Source: Aplectana chamaeleonis (lineage: Eukaryota > Nematoda > Chromadorea > Rhabditida > Cosmocercidae). From it: a stretch of 64,000 bases of DNA. The translations under genes and the position numbers were made by a program. Below, one piece after another: positions 23,941 to 36,499 of this stretch. The stretch spans positions 607,001-671,000 of the forward strand of contig JAPDOI010000382.1 in the NCBI GenBank assembly GCA_029168955.1, given 5' to 3'. Positions within the stretch are counted from its first letter, which is position 1; the number at the start of each line of letters is the position of its first letter. Under the pieces are notes generated by a model, which was not told the origin of the DNA, made no database searches, and was given only the letters and a program-made list of their open reading frames with translations.

Positions 23941-25283
23941 GCGGGACCCAAGGTAGAGTGCGCAGGACGCCGAAGAAAGTGTGCGGGACCCAAGTGGGAT
24001 TGCGCCGAACGCCGTAGGAAGTGTGCGGGATCCAAGTGGGAGTGCGCAAGACGCCGTAGAAAGTGTGCGGGACCCAAGGTAGAGTGCGCCGGACGCCGAA
24101 GAAAGTTTGCGAGACCCAAGTGGAAGTGCGCAGTACGCCGAAGAAAGTGTGCGGGACCCAAGTGGGAGTGCGCAGGACGCCGCAGAAAGTGTGGGACCCA
24201 AATGCGAGTGCGCCGGACGCCGTAGGAAGTGTGCGGGACCCAAGGTAGAGTGCGCCGGACGCCGTAGAAAGTGTGCGGGACCCAAGTGGAAGTGCGCCGG
24301 ACGCCGTAAAAAGTGTGCGGACCCAAGTGGGAGTGCGCAGGACGCCGCAGGGAGTATGCGGGATCCAAGGTAGAGTGCGCCGGACGCCGTAGAAAGTGTG
24401 CGGGACCCAAGGTAGAGTGCGCCGGACGCCGTAGAAAGTGTGTGGGACCCAAGTGGCAGTGCGCCAGACGCCGTAGAAAGTGTGCGGGATCCAAGGTGGG
24501 AGTGCGCCAAACGCCGTAGAAAGTATGCGGGACCCAAGTGGAAGTGCGCAGGACGCCGTAGAAAGGGTGCGGGACCCAAGTAGGAGTGCGCAGAACGCCG
24601 AAGAAAGTGTGCGTGACCAAAGGTAGAGTGCGCCGGACGCCAGAGAAAGTATGTGGGACCCAAATGCGAGTGCGCCGGACGCCGAAGAAAGTGTGCGGGA
24701 CCCAAGTGGAAATGCGCCGGACGCCGTAGATAGTGTGCGGAACCCAAGTGGGAGTGCGCAGGACGCCGGAGAAAGTGTGCGGGACCCAAGTCGAAGTGCG
24801 TAGGACGCCGTAGAAAGTGTGCGGGACCCAAATGCGAGTGCGCCGGACGCCGAAGAAAGTGTGCGGGACCCAAGTGGGAGTGCGCAGGACGCCGGAGAAA
24901 GTGTGCGGGACCCAAGTCGAAGTGCGTAGGACGCCGTAGAAAGTGTGCGGGACCCAAGGTAGAGTGCGCCGGACGCCGCAGAAAAGAGTGTGGAACCCAA
25001 GGTAGAGTGCGCTGGACACCGTAGAAAATGTGCGGGACCCAAATGGAAGTGCACCGGACGCCGTAGATAGCGTGCGAGAGCCAAGGTAGAGTGCGCCGGA
25101 CGCCGAAGAAAGTGGGCGGGACCCAAGTGGGGGTGCTCAGGACGCCATAGGGAGTATGCGGGATCCAAATGCGAGTGCGCCGGACGTCGTAGGAAGTGTG
25201 CGGGACCCAAGGTAGAGTGCGCCGGACGCTGTAGAAAGTGTGCGGGACCCAAGGTAGAGTGCGCCGGACGCTGTAGAAAGTGT

Positions 25284-25934
25284 GTGGAACCCAAGTGGCA
25301 GTGCGCCAGACGCCGTAGGGAGTATGCGGGATCCACGTGGGAGTGCGCCAAACGCCGTAGGGAGTATGCGGGATCCAAGTGGAAGTGCGCAGGACGCCGT
25401 AGAAGGTGGGCGGGGCCCAAAGTAGAGTGCGCCGGATGGCGTAGGAACGGGGCGGGACCCAAGTGGGAGTGCGCCGGACGCCGAAGAAAGTGTGCGGGAC
25501 CCAAGGGGGAGTGCTCAGGACGCCGAAGAAAGTGTGCGGGACCCAAGTGGGAGCGCGCAAGACGCCGAGGAAAGTGTGCGGGACCCAAGTGGGAGTGCGC
25601 AGGACGCCGTAGAAAGTGTGCGGGACCCAAGGTAGAGTGCGCCGGACGCCGTAGAAAGTGTGCGGGACCCAAGTGGGAGTGCGCAGAACGCCGAAGAAAG
25701 TGTGCGGGACCCAAGTGGGAGTGCGCAAGACGCCGAGGAAAGGGGGCGGGACCCAAGGGGGAGTGCGCAGGACGCCGTAGAAAGTGTGCGGGACCCCAGG
25801 TACAGTGCGCCGGACGCCGTAGAAAGTGTGCGGGATCCAAGGTAGAGGGCGCCGGACGCCGAAGAATGTGTGCGGGACCCAATTGGGAGTGCGCAGTACG
25901 CAGTAGAAAGTGTGCGGGACCCAAGTGGAAGTGA
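25284..25934 (+). repeat. 15-monomer (about 650 bp) composite
   Basis: This copy runs from the GTGGCAG monomer through K, W(CCGG), the GCTCAGG monomer, GGGAGCGCGCAAG, W, V, GCAGAACGCC, CAAG/GAGG, W-like, GGTACAG, GGATCCAAGG/GGGCGCC and CCCAATTGGGAG with ACGCAGTAG. Related copies start at 34683, 35561, 37287 and 41281. The copy at 37287 is the same length (651 bp of uninterrupted register) and about 93% similar when compared through translation. Private changes here include AGGGGGCGGG and GATGGCGTAGGAACGGGG. Confidence 0.88.
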
Positions 25935-27104
25935 ACAAGACGCCCTAGAAAGTGTGTGTGGGACCCAAATGCCATTGCGCCGGACGCCGTGGAAAGTGTG
26001 CGGGACCCAAATGTGAGTGCGCCGGACGCCGAGGAAAGTTTGCGGGACCCAAGTGGGAGTGCGCCGGACGCCGTAGAAAGTGTGCGGGACCCAAGGTAGA
26101 GTGCGCAGGACGCCGCAGAAAGTGTGTGGGACCCAAGGTAGAGTGCGCCGGACGCTGTAGAAAGTGTGTGGGACCCAAGTGGGAGTGCGCCAGACGCCGT
26201 AGGGAGTATGCGGGATCCAAGTGGGAGTGCGCCAAACGCCGTAGGGAGTATGCGGGATCCAAGTGGGAGTGCGCGGGACGCCATAGAAAGTGTGCGGGAC
26301 CCAAGGTAGAGTGCGCCGGACGCCGTAGAAAGTGTGCGGAATCCAAGGTAGAGTGCGCCGGACGCCGTAGAAAGTGTGCGGGACCCAAGTGGGAGTGTTC
26401 AGGACGCCGAAGAAAGTGTGCGGGACCCAAGTGGGAGCGCGCAAGACGCCGAGGAAAGTGTGCGGGACCCAAGTGGGAGTGCGCAGGACGCCGTAGAAAG
26501 TGTGCGGGACCCAAGGTAGAGTGCGCCGGACGCCGTAGAAAGTGTGCGGGACCCAAGTGGGAGTGCGCAGAACGCCGAAGAAAGTGTGCGGGACCCAAGT
26601 GGGAGTGCGCAAGACGCCGAGGAAAGTGTGCGGGACCCAACTGGAAGTGCGTAGGACGCCGTAGAAAGTGTGCGGGACCCAAGGTAGAGTGCGCCGGACG
26701 CCGAAGAAAGTGTGCGGGACCCAATTGGGAGTGCGCAGTACGCCGTAGAAAGTGTGCGGGACTAAAGTGGGAATGCGCAGGACGCCGCAGGAAGTGTGTG
26801 AGACCCAAATGCGAGTGCGCCGGACGTCGTAGTAAGTGGGCGGGACCCAAGGTAGAGTGCGCCGGACACCGTAGAAAGTGTGCGGGACCCAGGTGGAAGA
26901 GCGTAGGACGCCGTAGAAAAAGTGCGGGACCCAAGTGGGAGTGCGCAGGACGCCGTAGGGAGTATACGGGACCCAAGGTAGAGTGCGCAGGACGCCGTAG
27001 AAAGTGTGCGGGACCCAAGGTAGAGTGCGCAGGACGCCGTAGAAAGTTTGCGGGACTCAAGTGGGAATGCGCAGGACGCCGCAGGAAGTGTGCTGGACTC
27101 AAGT

Positions 27105-27790
27105 GGGAGTGCGCCAAACGCCGTAGGGAGTATGCGGGATCCAAGTGGAAGTGCGCAGGACGCCGTAGAAGGTGTGCGGGACCCAAGTAGGAGTGCGCAG
27201 AACGCCGTAAAAAGTGTGCGTGACCCAAGGTAGAGTGCGCCGGACGCCAGAGAAAGTATGTGGGACCCAAATGCGAGTGCGCCGGACGCCGAAGAAAATG
27301 TGCGGGACCCAAGTGGAAGTGCACCGGACGCCGTAGATAGCGTGCGGGAGCCAAGGTAGAGTGCGCCGGACGCCGTAGAAAATGTGCGGGACACAAGTGG
27401 GAGTGCGCAGGACTCATAAAAAGTGTGCGGGACCCAAATGCGAGTGCGCCGGACGCCGAAGAAAGTGTGCGGGACCCAAGGGGGGGGGTGCTCAGGACGC
27501 CGTAGAAAAGTGTGCGGGACCCAAGTGGGAGTGCGCCAAACGCCGTAGAAAGTGTGCGGGACCCAAGGTAGGGTGCGCCACGCCGCAGAAAAGAGTGTGG
27601 GACCCAAGGTAGAGTGCGCCGGACACCGTAGAAAGTGTGCGGGACCCAAGTGGAAGTGAACAAGACGCTGTAGAAAGTGTGCGGGACCAAGGTAGAGGGC
27701 GCCGGACGTCGAAGAAAGTGGGCGGGACCCAAGTGGGAGTGCGCAAGCCGCCGAGGAAAGTGTGCGGGACCCAAGTGGGAGTGCGCAGGA
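27105..27790 (+). repeat. Segmental copy shared with 36500-37190
   Basis: This segment and 36500-37190 share the same monomer order and a rare 3-bp loss (GTGCGCCACGCCG for GTGCGCCGGACGCCG) next to GGTAGGG, near 27575 and 36970. The offset is about 9,394-9,396 bp; the 2-bp change comes from GACTCATAAAAAG here against GACGCCATAGAAAG there. A roughly 255-bp minus-strand translation across the shared part is identical in the two copies. Confidence 0.88.
27480..27488 (+). repeat. G-tract, 9 bp
   Basis: Variant G-run monomer inside the segment copied at 36500-37190; the partner run at 36876-36884 is also nine G. Confidence 0.85.
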
Positions 27791-28191
27791 CGCCGTAGGG
27801 AGTATGCGGGATCCAAGGTAGAGTGCGCCGGACGCCGTAGGAAGTGGGCGGGACCCAAGGTAGAGTGCCCCGGACGCTGTAGAAAGTGTGTGGGACCTAA
27901 GTGGCAGTGCGCCAGACGCCGTAGGGAGTATGAGGGATCCACGTGGGATTGCAGCAAACACCGTAGAAAGTGTGCGGGACCCAAGTGGAAGTGCGCCGGA
28001 CGCCGTAGGAAGTGTGCGGGACCCAAAGTAGAGTGCGCCGGATGTCGTAGAAAGTGTGCGGGACCCAAGTGGGAGTGCGCAGGACCCAATAGAAAGTGTG
28101 TGGGACCCAAATGCGGTTGCGCCGGACGCCGAAGAAAGTGTGCGGGACCCAAGGCAGAGTGCGCCAAATGCTGTAGAAACTGTGCTGGACC

Positions 28192-28262
28192 CAAGTGGGA
28201 TGCGCAGGACGCCGTAGAAAGGTAGAGTGCGCCGGACGCCGTAGAAAGTGTGCGGGACCCAA
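28192..28262 (+). other. Truncated monomer, 15-bp internal deletion
   Basis: After GACGCCGTAGAAAG the sequence jumps straight to GTAGAGTGCGCCGG, so the 15 bp TGTGCGGGACCCAAG that normally lie between are missing. The sequence on both sides of the lost segment ends in AAG, which fits deletion between short direct repeats. It is the largest within-monomer deletion I found. The monomer just before it also has GGGATGCGC (2 bp short). Confidence 0.85.
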
Positions 28263-29875
28263 GTGGAAGTGCGCAGGACGCCGAAGAAAGTGTGCGGGAC
28301 CCAAGTGGGAGTGCGAAAGACACCGAGGAAAGTGTGCGGGACCCAAGTGGGAGTGCGCAGGACGCAATAGAAAGTGTGTGGGACCCAAGGTAGAGTGCGC
28401 CAGACGCCGAAAAAAGTGTGCGGGACTCAAGGTAGAGCGCGCCGCACGTCGTATAAACTGTGCGGGACCCGAGTGGGAGTGCGCAGGACGCCGTAGGGAG
28501 TACGCGGGACTCGAGTGGAAGTGCGCAGGACGCCGTAAAAAATGCGTGGGATCCAAATGCGCGGGCGCCGGACGCCGAAGAAAGTGTGCGGGACCCAAGT
28601 GGGTGTGCGCGGGACGCCATAGAAAGTGTGCGGGACTCAAATGGGAATGTGCGGGACGCCGTAGAAAGTGTGCGAGACCCAAGGTAGAGTGCGCCGGACG
28701 CCGTAGAAAAGAGTGTGGGACCCAAGGTAGAGTGCGCCGGACACCGTAGAAAGTGTGCGGGACCCAAGGTAGAGTGCGCCGGACACCGTAGAAAGTGTGC
28801 GGGACCCAAGTGGAAGTGAACAAGACGCCGTAGAAAGTATGTGTGACCCAAAGTAGAGTGCGCCGGACGCCGTAGGAAGTGTGCGGGACCCAAGTGGAAG
28901 TGCGCAGGACGCCGTAGAAAGTGTGCGGGATCAAATGTAGAGTGCGCCAAACGCCGAAGAAAGTGGGCGGGACCCAACTGGGAGTGCTCAGGACGCCATA
29001 GAAAATGTGCGGGACCCAAGTAGGAGTGCGCAGAACGCCGTAAAAAGTGTGCGTGACCCAAGGTAGAGTGCGCCGGACGGCAGAGAACGTATGTGGGACC
29101 CAAATGCGAGTGCGCCGGACGCCGAAGAAAGTGTGCGGCACCCAAGTGGAAGTGCACCGGACGTCGTAGGAAGTGTGCGGGACCCAAGGTAGAGTGCGCC
29201 GGACACCGTAGAAAGTGTGCGGGACCCAAGTGGAAGTGAACAAGACGCCGTAAAAAGTGTGCGGGATCCAAATGCGAGTGCGCCCAACGCCGAAGAAAGT
29301 GTGCGGGACCCAAGGGGGAGTGCTCAGGACGCCGAAGAAAGTGTGCGGGAGCCAAGTGGGAGTGCGCAGGACGCCGTAGAAAGTGTGCGTGACCCAAGTA
29401 GGAGTGCGCAGAACGCCGTAGAAAGTGTGTGGCACCCAAGGTAAAGCGCGCCGGCCACTGTAGAAAGTGTGTGGGACCCAAGTGGGAGTGCGCCAGACGC
29501 CGGAGAAAGTGTGTGGGACCCATGGTAGAGTGCGCCCGACGCCGAGGAAAGTGTGCGGGACCCAAGTGGGAGTGCGCAGGACGCCGTAGAAAGTGTGCGT
29601 GACCCAAGTAGGAGTGCGCAGAACGCCGTAAAAAGTGTGCGGGACCCAAGGTAGAGTGCGCCGGACGCCAGATAAAGTATGTGGGACCCAAATGCGAGTG
29701 CGCCGGACGCCGTAGAAAGTGTGCGGGACCCAAGTGGGAGTGCGCAAGACGCCGAGGAAAGTGTGCGGGACCCAAGTGGGCGTGCGCCAAACGCCGTAGG
29801 GAGTATACGGGATCCAAGGGGAAGTGCGCAGGACGCCATAGAAAGTGTGCGGGACTCAAGGTAGAGTGCGCCGGA

Positions 29876-30022
29876 CGCTGTAGAAAGTGTGTGGGACCCA
29901 TGTGGGAGTGCGCCAGACGCCGTAGGGAGTGTGCGGGATCTAAGTGGGCGTGCGCCAAACGCCGTAGGGAGTATACGGGATCCAAGTGGAAGTGCGCAGG
30001 ACGCCGTAGAAGGTGTGCGGGA
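29876..30022 (+). repeat. K-prime composite (no E-box), copy 2
   Basis: Same order as at 21159: CGCTGTAG, CCCATGTGGGAG, GGATCTAAGTGGGCG, GGATCCAAGTGGAAG. A similar GTGGGCGTGCGCC monomer also lies just upstream near 29780. Confidence 0.8.
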
Positions 30023-30949
30023 CGCAAGGTAGAGTGCGCCGGACGCCGTAGATAATGTGCGGGATCCAAATGCGAGTGCGCCCAACGCCGAAGAAAGTGT
30101 GCGGGACCCAAGGGGGAGTGCTCAGGACGCCGAAGAAAGTGTGCGGGAGCCAAGTGGGAGCGCGCAAGACGCCGAGGAAAGTGTGCGGGACCCAAGTGGG
30201 AGTGCGCAGGACGCCGTAGAAAGTGTGCGGGCGCCAAGGTAGAGTGCGCCGGACGCCGTAGAAAGTGTGCGGGACCCAAGTGGAAGCGCGCCGGACGCCG
30301 TAGAAAGTGTGCGGGACCCAAGGTAGAGTGCGCCGGACGCCGTAGAAAGTGTGCGGGACCCAAGTGGGAGTGCGCCGGACGCCGAAGAAAGTGTGCGGGA
30401 CCCAAGTGGGAGTGCGCAGGACGCCGAGGAAAGTGTGCGGGACCCAATGGGAGTGCGCCGGAAATCGTAGGAAGTGTGCGGGACCCAAGTGGGAGTGCGC
30501 CGGACGCTGTAGAAAGTGTGTGGGACCCAAGTGGGAGTGCGCCAGACGCCGTAATGAGTATTCGGGATCCAAGTGGGAGTGCGCCAAACGCCGTAGGGAG
30601 TATGCGGGATCCAAGTGGAAGTGCGCAGGACGCCGTAGAAGGTAAGCGGGACCCAAGTGGGAGTGCTCAGGACGCCGTAGAAAGTGTGCGTGACCCAAGG
30701 TAGAGTGCGCCGGACGCCAGAGAAAGTATGTGGGACCCAAATGCGAGTGCGCCGGACGCCGAAGAAAGTGTGCGGGACCCAAGTGGAAGTGAACAGGACG
30801 CCGTAGAAAGTGTGCGGGACCAAGGTAGAGGGCGCCGGACGCCGAAGAAAGTGGGCGGGAGCCAAGTGAGAGTGCGCGGGACGCCGCAGAAAGTGTGCGG
30901 GACCCAAATACGAGTGCGCCGGACGCCTAAGAAAGTGTGGGGGACCCAA

Positions 30950-30958
30950 GGGGGGGGG
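30950..30958 (+). repeat. G-tract, 9 bp
   Basis: G-run variant monomer, nine G before TGCTCAGG. Confidence 0.85.
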
Positions 30959-33826
30959 TGCTCAGGACGCCGTAGAGAAGTGTGCGGGACCCAAGTGGGA
31001 GTGCGCCAAACGCCGTAGAAAGTGTGCGGGACCCAAGGTAGAGTGCGCCGGACGCCGCAGAAAAGAGTGTGGGACCCAAGGTAGAGTGCGCCGGACACCG
31101 TAGAAAGTGTGCGGGACCCAAGTAGGAGTGCGCAGAACGCCGTAGAAACTGTGCGGGACCCAAGTAAGAGTGCGCAGAAAGCCGTAAAAAGTGTGCGGGA
31201 CCCAAGGTAGAAAGCGCCGGACGCCGAAGAAAATGTGCGGGACCCAAATGCGAGTGCGCCGGACGCCGTAGAAAGTGTGCGGGAACCAAGTGGGAGTGCG
31301 CCGGACGCCGAGGAAAGTGTGCGGGACCCAAGTGGGGTGCGCAGGACGCTGAAGAAAAGTGTGCGGGACCCAAGTGGGAGTGCGCAGAACGCCGTAGAAA
31401 GGGTGCGGGACCCAAGGTAGAGGGCGCCGGACGCCGTAGAAAGTGTGTGGGACCCAAATGCGATTGCGCCGGAGGCCGAAGAAAGTGTGCGGGACCCAAG
31501 TGGGAGTGCGCCGGACGCCGTAGAAAGTGTGCGGGACCGAAGTGGGAGTGCTCAGGACGCCATAGAAAATGTGCGGGACCCAAGTAGGAGTGCGCCGGAC
31601 GTCGAAGAAAGTGTGCGGACCCAAGTGGAAGTGCGCCGGACGCCGTAGAAAGTGTGCGGGACCCAAGTGGGAGTGCGCAGGACGCCGTAGGGAGTGTGCG
31701 GAATCCAAGGTAGAGTGCGCCAGACGCCGTAGAAAGTGTGTGGGACCCGAGGTAGAGTGCGCCGGACGACGTAGAAAGTGTGCGGGACCCAAGGTAGAGG
31801 GCGCCGGACGCCATAGAAAGTGTGCGGGACCCAAGGTAGAGGGCGCCGGACGCCGTAGAAAAGTGTGCGGGACCCAAGGTAGAGGGCGCCCGACGCCGTA
31901 GAAAAGTGTGCGTGACCCAAGTGGGAGTGCGCGGGACGCCAGATAAAGTATGTGGGACCCAAATGCGAGTGCGACGGACGCCGTAGAAAAGAGTGTGGGA
32001 CCCAAGGTAGAGTGCGCCGGACACCGTAGAAAGTGTGCGGGACCCAAGGTAGAGTGCGCCGGACACCGTAGAAAGTGTGCGGGACCCAAGTGGAAGTGCG
32101 CCAAACGCCGTAGGGAGTATGCGGGATCCAAGTGGAAGTGCGCAGGACGCCGTAGAAGGTGTGCGGGACCCAAAGTAGAGTGCGCCGGATGTTGTAGGAA
32201 GTGGGCGGGATCCAAGTGGAAGTGCGCAGGACGCCGTAGAAGGTGTGCGGGATCCAAATGCGAGTGCGCCAAACGCCGAAGAAAGTGGGCGGGACCCAAC
32301 TGGGAGTGCTCAGGACGCCATAGAAAATGTGCGGGACCCAAGTAGGAGTGCGCAGAACGCCGTAAAAAGTGTGCGTGACCCAAGGTAGAGTGCGCCGGAC
32401 GCCAGAGAAAGTATGTGGGACCCAAATGCGAGTGCGCCGGACGCCGAAGAAAGTGTGCGGGACCCAAGTGGAAGTGCGCCGGACGCCGTAGAAAGGGTGC
32501 GGGAGCCAAGGTAGAGTGCGCAGGACGCCGTAGAAAAAGTGCGGGTCCCAAGTGGGAGTGCGCAAGACGCCGAAGAAAGTGTTCGGGACCCAAGGGGGAG
32601 TGCGCAGGACGCCGTAGAAAGCGTGCGGGACCCAAGTTAGAGTGTGCCGGACGCCGTAGAAAATGTGTGGGTCCCAAGTAGGAGTGCGCAGGACGCCGTA
32701 GGAAGTGGGCGGGACCCAAGGTAGAGTGCGCCGGACGCCAGATAAAGTATGTTGGACCCAAATGCGAGTGCGCCGAACGCCGAAGAAAGTGTGCGGGACC
32801 CTAGTGGAAGTGAACAAGACGCCGTAGGAAGCGTGCGGGATCCAAGGTAGAGTGCTCAGGACGCCATAGATAGTGTGAGGTACCCAAGGAAGAGTGCGCC
32901 GGACGCCGTAGAAAGTGTGCGGGACCCAAGGTAGAGTGCGCCGGACGCTGTAGAAAGTGTGTGGGACCCAAGTGGCAGTGCGCCAGACGCCGTAGGGAGT
33001 ATGCGGGATCTAAGTGGGCGTGCGCCAAACGCCGTAGGGAGTATACGGGATCCAAGTGGAAGTGCGCAGGACGCCGTAGAAGGTGTGCGGGACCCAAAGT
33101 AGAGTGCGCCGGATGTCGTAGAAAGTGGGCGGGACCCAAGGTAGAGTGCGCCGGACGCCGAAGAAAGTGTGCGGGACCCAAGGGAGTGCTCAGGACGCCG
33201 AAGAAAGTGTGCGGGACCCAAGTGGGAGTGCGCAAGACGCCGAGGAAAGTGTGCGGGACCCAAGTGGAGTGCGCAGGACGCCGTAGAAAGTGGGCGGGAC
33301 CCAAGGTAGAGTGCGCGGGACGCCGTAGAAAGTGTGCGGGACCTAAGTAGGAGTGCGCAGAACGCCGAAGAATGTGTGCGGGACCCAAGTGGGAGTGCGC
33401 AGGACGACGTAGGAAGTGTGCGGGACCCAAGGGGAAGTGCGCCGGACGACGAGAAAGTGTGCGGGGCCCAAGGTAGAGTGCGCCGGACGCCGTAGAAAGT
33501 GTGCGGGGCCCAAGGTGGAATGCGCCGGACGACGCAGAAAGTGTGCGCGCCTCAGGTGTGAATGCGCAGGACGCCGCAGGAAGTGTGTGGGACCCAAATG
33601 CGAGTGCGCCGTACGTTGTAGAAAGTGTGTGGGACCCAAGGTAGAGTGCGCCGGACACCGTAGAAAGTGTGCGGGACCCAAGTGGAAGTGAACAAGACGC
33701 CGTAAAAAGTGTGCGGGACCCAAGTGGGAGTGCGCAGGACGCCGTAGGGAGTATACGAGACCCAAGGTAGAGTGCGCGGGACGCCATAGAAAGTGTGCGG
33801 GACTCAAGGTAGAGTGCGCCGGACGC

Positions 33827-33965
33827 TGTAGAAAGTGTGTGGGACCCATGTGGGAGTGCGCCAGACGCCGTAGGGAGTGTGCGGGATCTAAGTGGGCGTG
33901 CGCCAAACGCCGTAGGGAGTATACGGGATCCAAGTGGAAGTGCGCAGGACGCCGTAGAAGGTGTG
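33827..33965 (+). repeat. K-prime composite (no E-box), copy 3
   Basis: Closely matches the copy at 21159 over the CCCATGTGGGAG, GGATCTAAGTGGGCG and GGATCCAAGTGGAAG monomers, 12.7 kb away. Confidence 0.8.
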
Positions 33966-34269
33966 CGGGACCCAAGTAGGAGTGCGCAGAACGCCGTAAA
34001 AAGTGTGCGTGACCCAAGGTAGAGTGCGCCGGACGCCAGAGAAAGTATGTGGGACCCAAATGCGAGTGCGCCGGACGCCGAAGAAAGTGTGCGGGACCCA
34101 AGTGGAAGTGCGCCGGACGCCGTAGAAAGTGTGCGGGACCCAAGGTAGAGTGCGCCGGACGCCAGATAAAGTATGTGGGACCCAAATGCGAGTGCGCCGG
34201 ACGCCGAAGAAAGTGTGCGGGACCCAAATGCGAGTGCGCCGGACGCCGAAGAAAGTGTGCGGGACCCAA

Positions 34270-34278
34270 GGGGGGGGG
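34270..34278 (+). repeat. G-tract, 9 bp
   Basis: G-run variant monomer, nine G before TGCTCAGG. Confidence 0.85.
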
Positions 34279-34682
34279 TGCTCAGGACGCCGTAGAGAAG
34301 TGTGCGGGACCCAAGTGGGAGTGCGCCAAATGCAGTAGAAAGTGTGCGGGACCCAAGGTAGAGTGCGCCAGACGCCGTAGAAAAATGTGTGGGACCCAAG
34401 GTAGAGTGCGCCGGACACCGTAGAAAGTGTGCGGGACTCAAGTGGAAGTGAACAAGACGCCGTAGAAAGTGTGCGGGACCCAAGGTAGAGTGCGCCGGAC
34501 GCCGAAGAAAGTGTGCGGGACCCAAGTGGAAGGGCGCAGGACGCCGTAGAAGGTGTGCGGGATCCAATTGGGAGTGCGCAGTACGCCGTAAAAAGTGTGC
34601 GGGACCCAAGGTAGAGTGCGCCGGACGCCGTAGAAAGTGTGCGGGACCCAAGGTAGAGTGCGCCGGACGCTGTAGAAAGTGT

Positions 34683-35330
34683 GTGGGACCCAAGTGGCAG
34701 TGCGCCAGACGCCGTAGGGAGTATGCGGGATCCACGTGGGAGTGCGCCAAACGCCGTAGGGAGTATGCGGGATCCAAGTGGAAGTGCGCAGGACGCCGTA
34801 GAAGGTGTGCGGGACCCAAAGTAGAGTGCGCCGGAGGTGGTAGGAAGTGTGCGGGACCCAAGTGGAGTGCGCCGGACGCCGAAGAAAGTGTGCGGGACCC
34901 AAGGGGGAGTGCTCAGGACGCCGAAGAAAGTGTGCGGGAGCCAAGTGGGAGCGCGCAAGACGCCGAGGAAAGTGTGCGGGACCCAAGTGGGAGTGCGCAG
35001 GACGCCGTAGAAAGTGTGCGGGACCCAAGGTAGAGTGCGCCGGACGCCGTAGAAAGTGTGCGGGACCCAAGTGGGAGTGCGCAGAACGCCGAAGAAAGTG
35101 TGCGGGACCCAAGTGGGAGTGCGCAAGACGCCGAGGAAAGTGTGCGGGACCCAAGTGGGAGTGCGCAGGACGCCGTAGAAAGTGTGCGGGACCCCAGGTA
35201 CAGTGCGCCGGACGCCGTAGAAAGTGTGCGGGACCCAAGGTAGAGGGCGCCGGACGCCGAAGAAAGTGTGCGGGACCCAATTGGGAGTGCGCAGTACGCC
35301 GTAGAAAGTGTGCGGGACCCAAGTGGAAGT
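34683..35330 (+). repeat. 15-monomer composite, copy
   Basis: Same order as at 25284. A 1-bp loss (AAGTGGAGTGCG near 34862) shifts the register, and GGAGGTGG replaces GGATGTCG just before it. The GGTACAG monomer is present, but the following monomer reads GGACCCAAGG rather than GGATCCAAGG. Confidence 0.85.
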
Positions 35331-35560
35331 GCGCAAGACGCCAGATAAAGCGTGGGACCCAAATGCGAGTGCGCCGCCCGCCGTAGGGAGTATGCGGGAC
35401 CCAAGGTAGAGTGTGCCGGACGTCGTAAAAATGTGCGGGATCCAAGTGGGAGTGCGCAGGACGCCGTAGGGAGTATACGGGACCCAAGGTAGAGTGCGCC
35501 GGACGCCGTAGAAAGTGTGCGGGACCCAAGTGGGAGTGCGCCAAACGCTGTAGAAAGTGT

Positions 35561-36160
35561 GTGGGACCCAAGTGGCAGTGCGCCAGACGCCGTAGGGAGT
35601 ATGCGGGATCCACGTGGGAGTGCGCCAAACGCCGTAGGGAGTATGCGGGATCCAAGTGGAAGTGCGCAGGACGCCGTAGAAGGTGTGCGGGACCCAAAGT
35701 AGAGTGCGCCGGATGTCGTAGGAAGTGGGCGGGACCCAAGTGGGAGTGCGCCGGACGCCGAAGAAAGTGTGCGGGACCCAAGGGGGAGTGCTCAGGACGC
35801 CGAAGAAAGTGTGCGGGACCCAAGTGGGAGCGCGCAAGACGCCGAGGAAAGTGTGCGGGACCCAAGTGGGAGTGCGCAGGACGCCGTAGAAAGTGTGCGG
35901 GACCCAAGGTAGAGTGCGCCGGACGCCGTAGAAAGTGTGCGGGACCCAAGTGGGAGTGCGCAGAACGCCGAAGAAAGTGTGCGGGACCCAAGTGGGAGTG
36001 CGCAAGACGCCGAGGAAAGTGTGCGGGACCCAAGTGGGAGTGCGCAGGACGCCGTAGAAAGTGTGCGGGATCCAAGGTAGAGGGCGCCGGACGCCGAAGA
36101 ATGTGTGCGGGACCCAATTGGGAGTGCGCAGTACGCAGAAGAAAGCGTGCGGGACTCGAG
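35561..36160 (+). repeat. 15-monomer composite, copy lacking one monomer
   Basis: Same order as at 25284, but the CCAGGTACAG monomer is missing, so W is followed directly by the GGATCCAAGG/GGGCGCC monomer. The CCCAATTGGGAG monomer has ACGCAGAAGAAAGCG. A clean one-monomer loss keeps the 42-bp register. Confidence 0.87.
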
Positions 36161-36499
36161 TGGGAATGCGCAGGACGCCGCAGGAAGTGTGTGGGACCCA
36201 AATGCGAGTGCGCCGGACGTCGTAGGAAGTGTGCGGGACCCAAGGTAGAGTGCGCCGGACACCGTAGAAAGTGTGCGGGACCCAAGTGGAAGTGAACAAG
36301 ACGCCGTAAAAAGTGTGCGGGACCCAAGTGGGAGTGCGCAGGACGCCGTAGGGAGTATACGAGACCCAAGGTAGAGTGCGCCGGACGCCGTAGAAAAGAG
36401 TGCGGGACCCAAGGTAGAGTGCGCCGGACGCTGTAGAAAGTGTGTGGGACCCAAGTGGCAGTGCGCCAGACGCCGTAGGGAGTATGCGGGATCCACGTG

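Noticed and set aside
25945..30447. Minus-strand open frame of 1,500 codons with a 14-residue repeat (GPAHFLRRPAHSHL type)
   Set aside because: It is a by-product of the satellite. The period is 14 codons and minus-strand stops need TTA, CTA or TCA on the plus strand, which the T-poor monomer almost never supplies. Equally long frames overlap it in other frames, no codon-position bias is visible, and copies elsewhere shift frame freely through 1-bp indels.
34690..34710. CTCF-like core in the GTGGCAGTGCGCCAG monomer of K
   Set aside because: By eye about 10 of 14 core positions fit, but the conserved leading CCA and a key G are missing. It recurs only because the monomer does.
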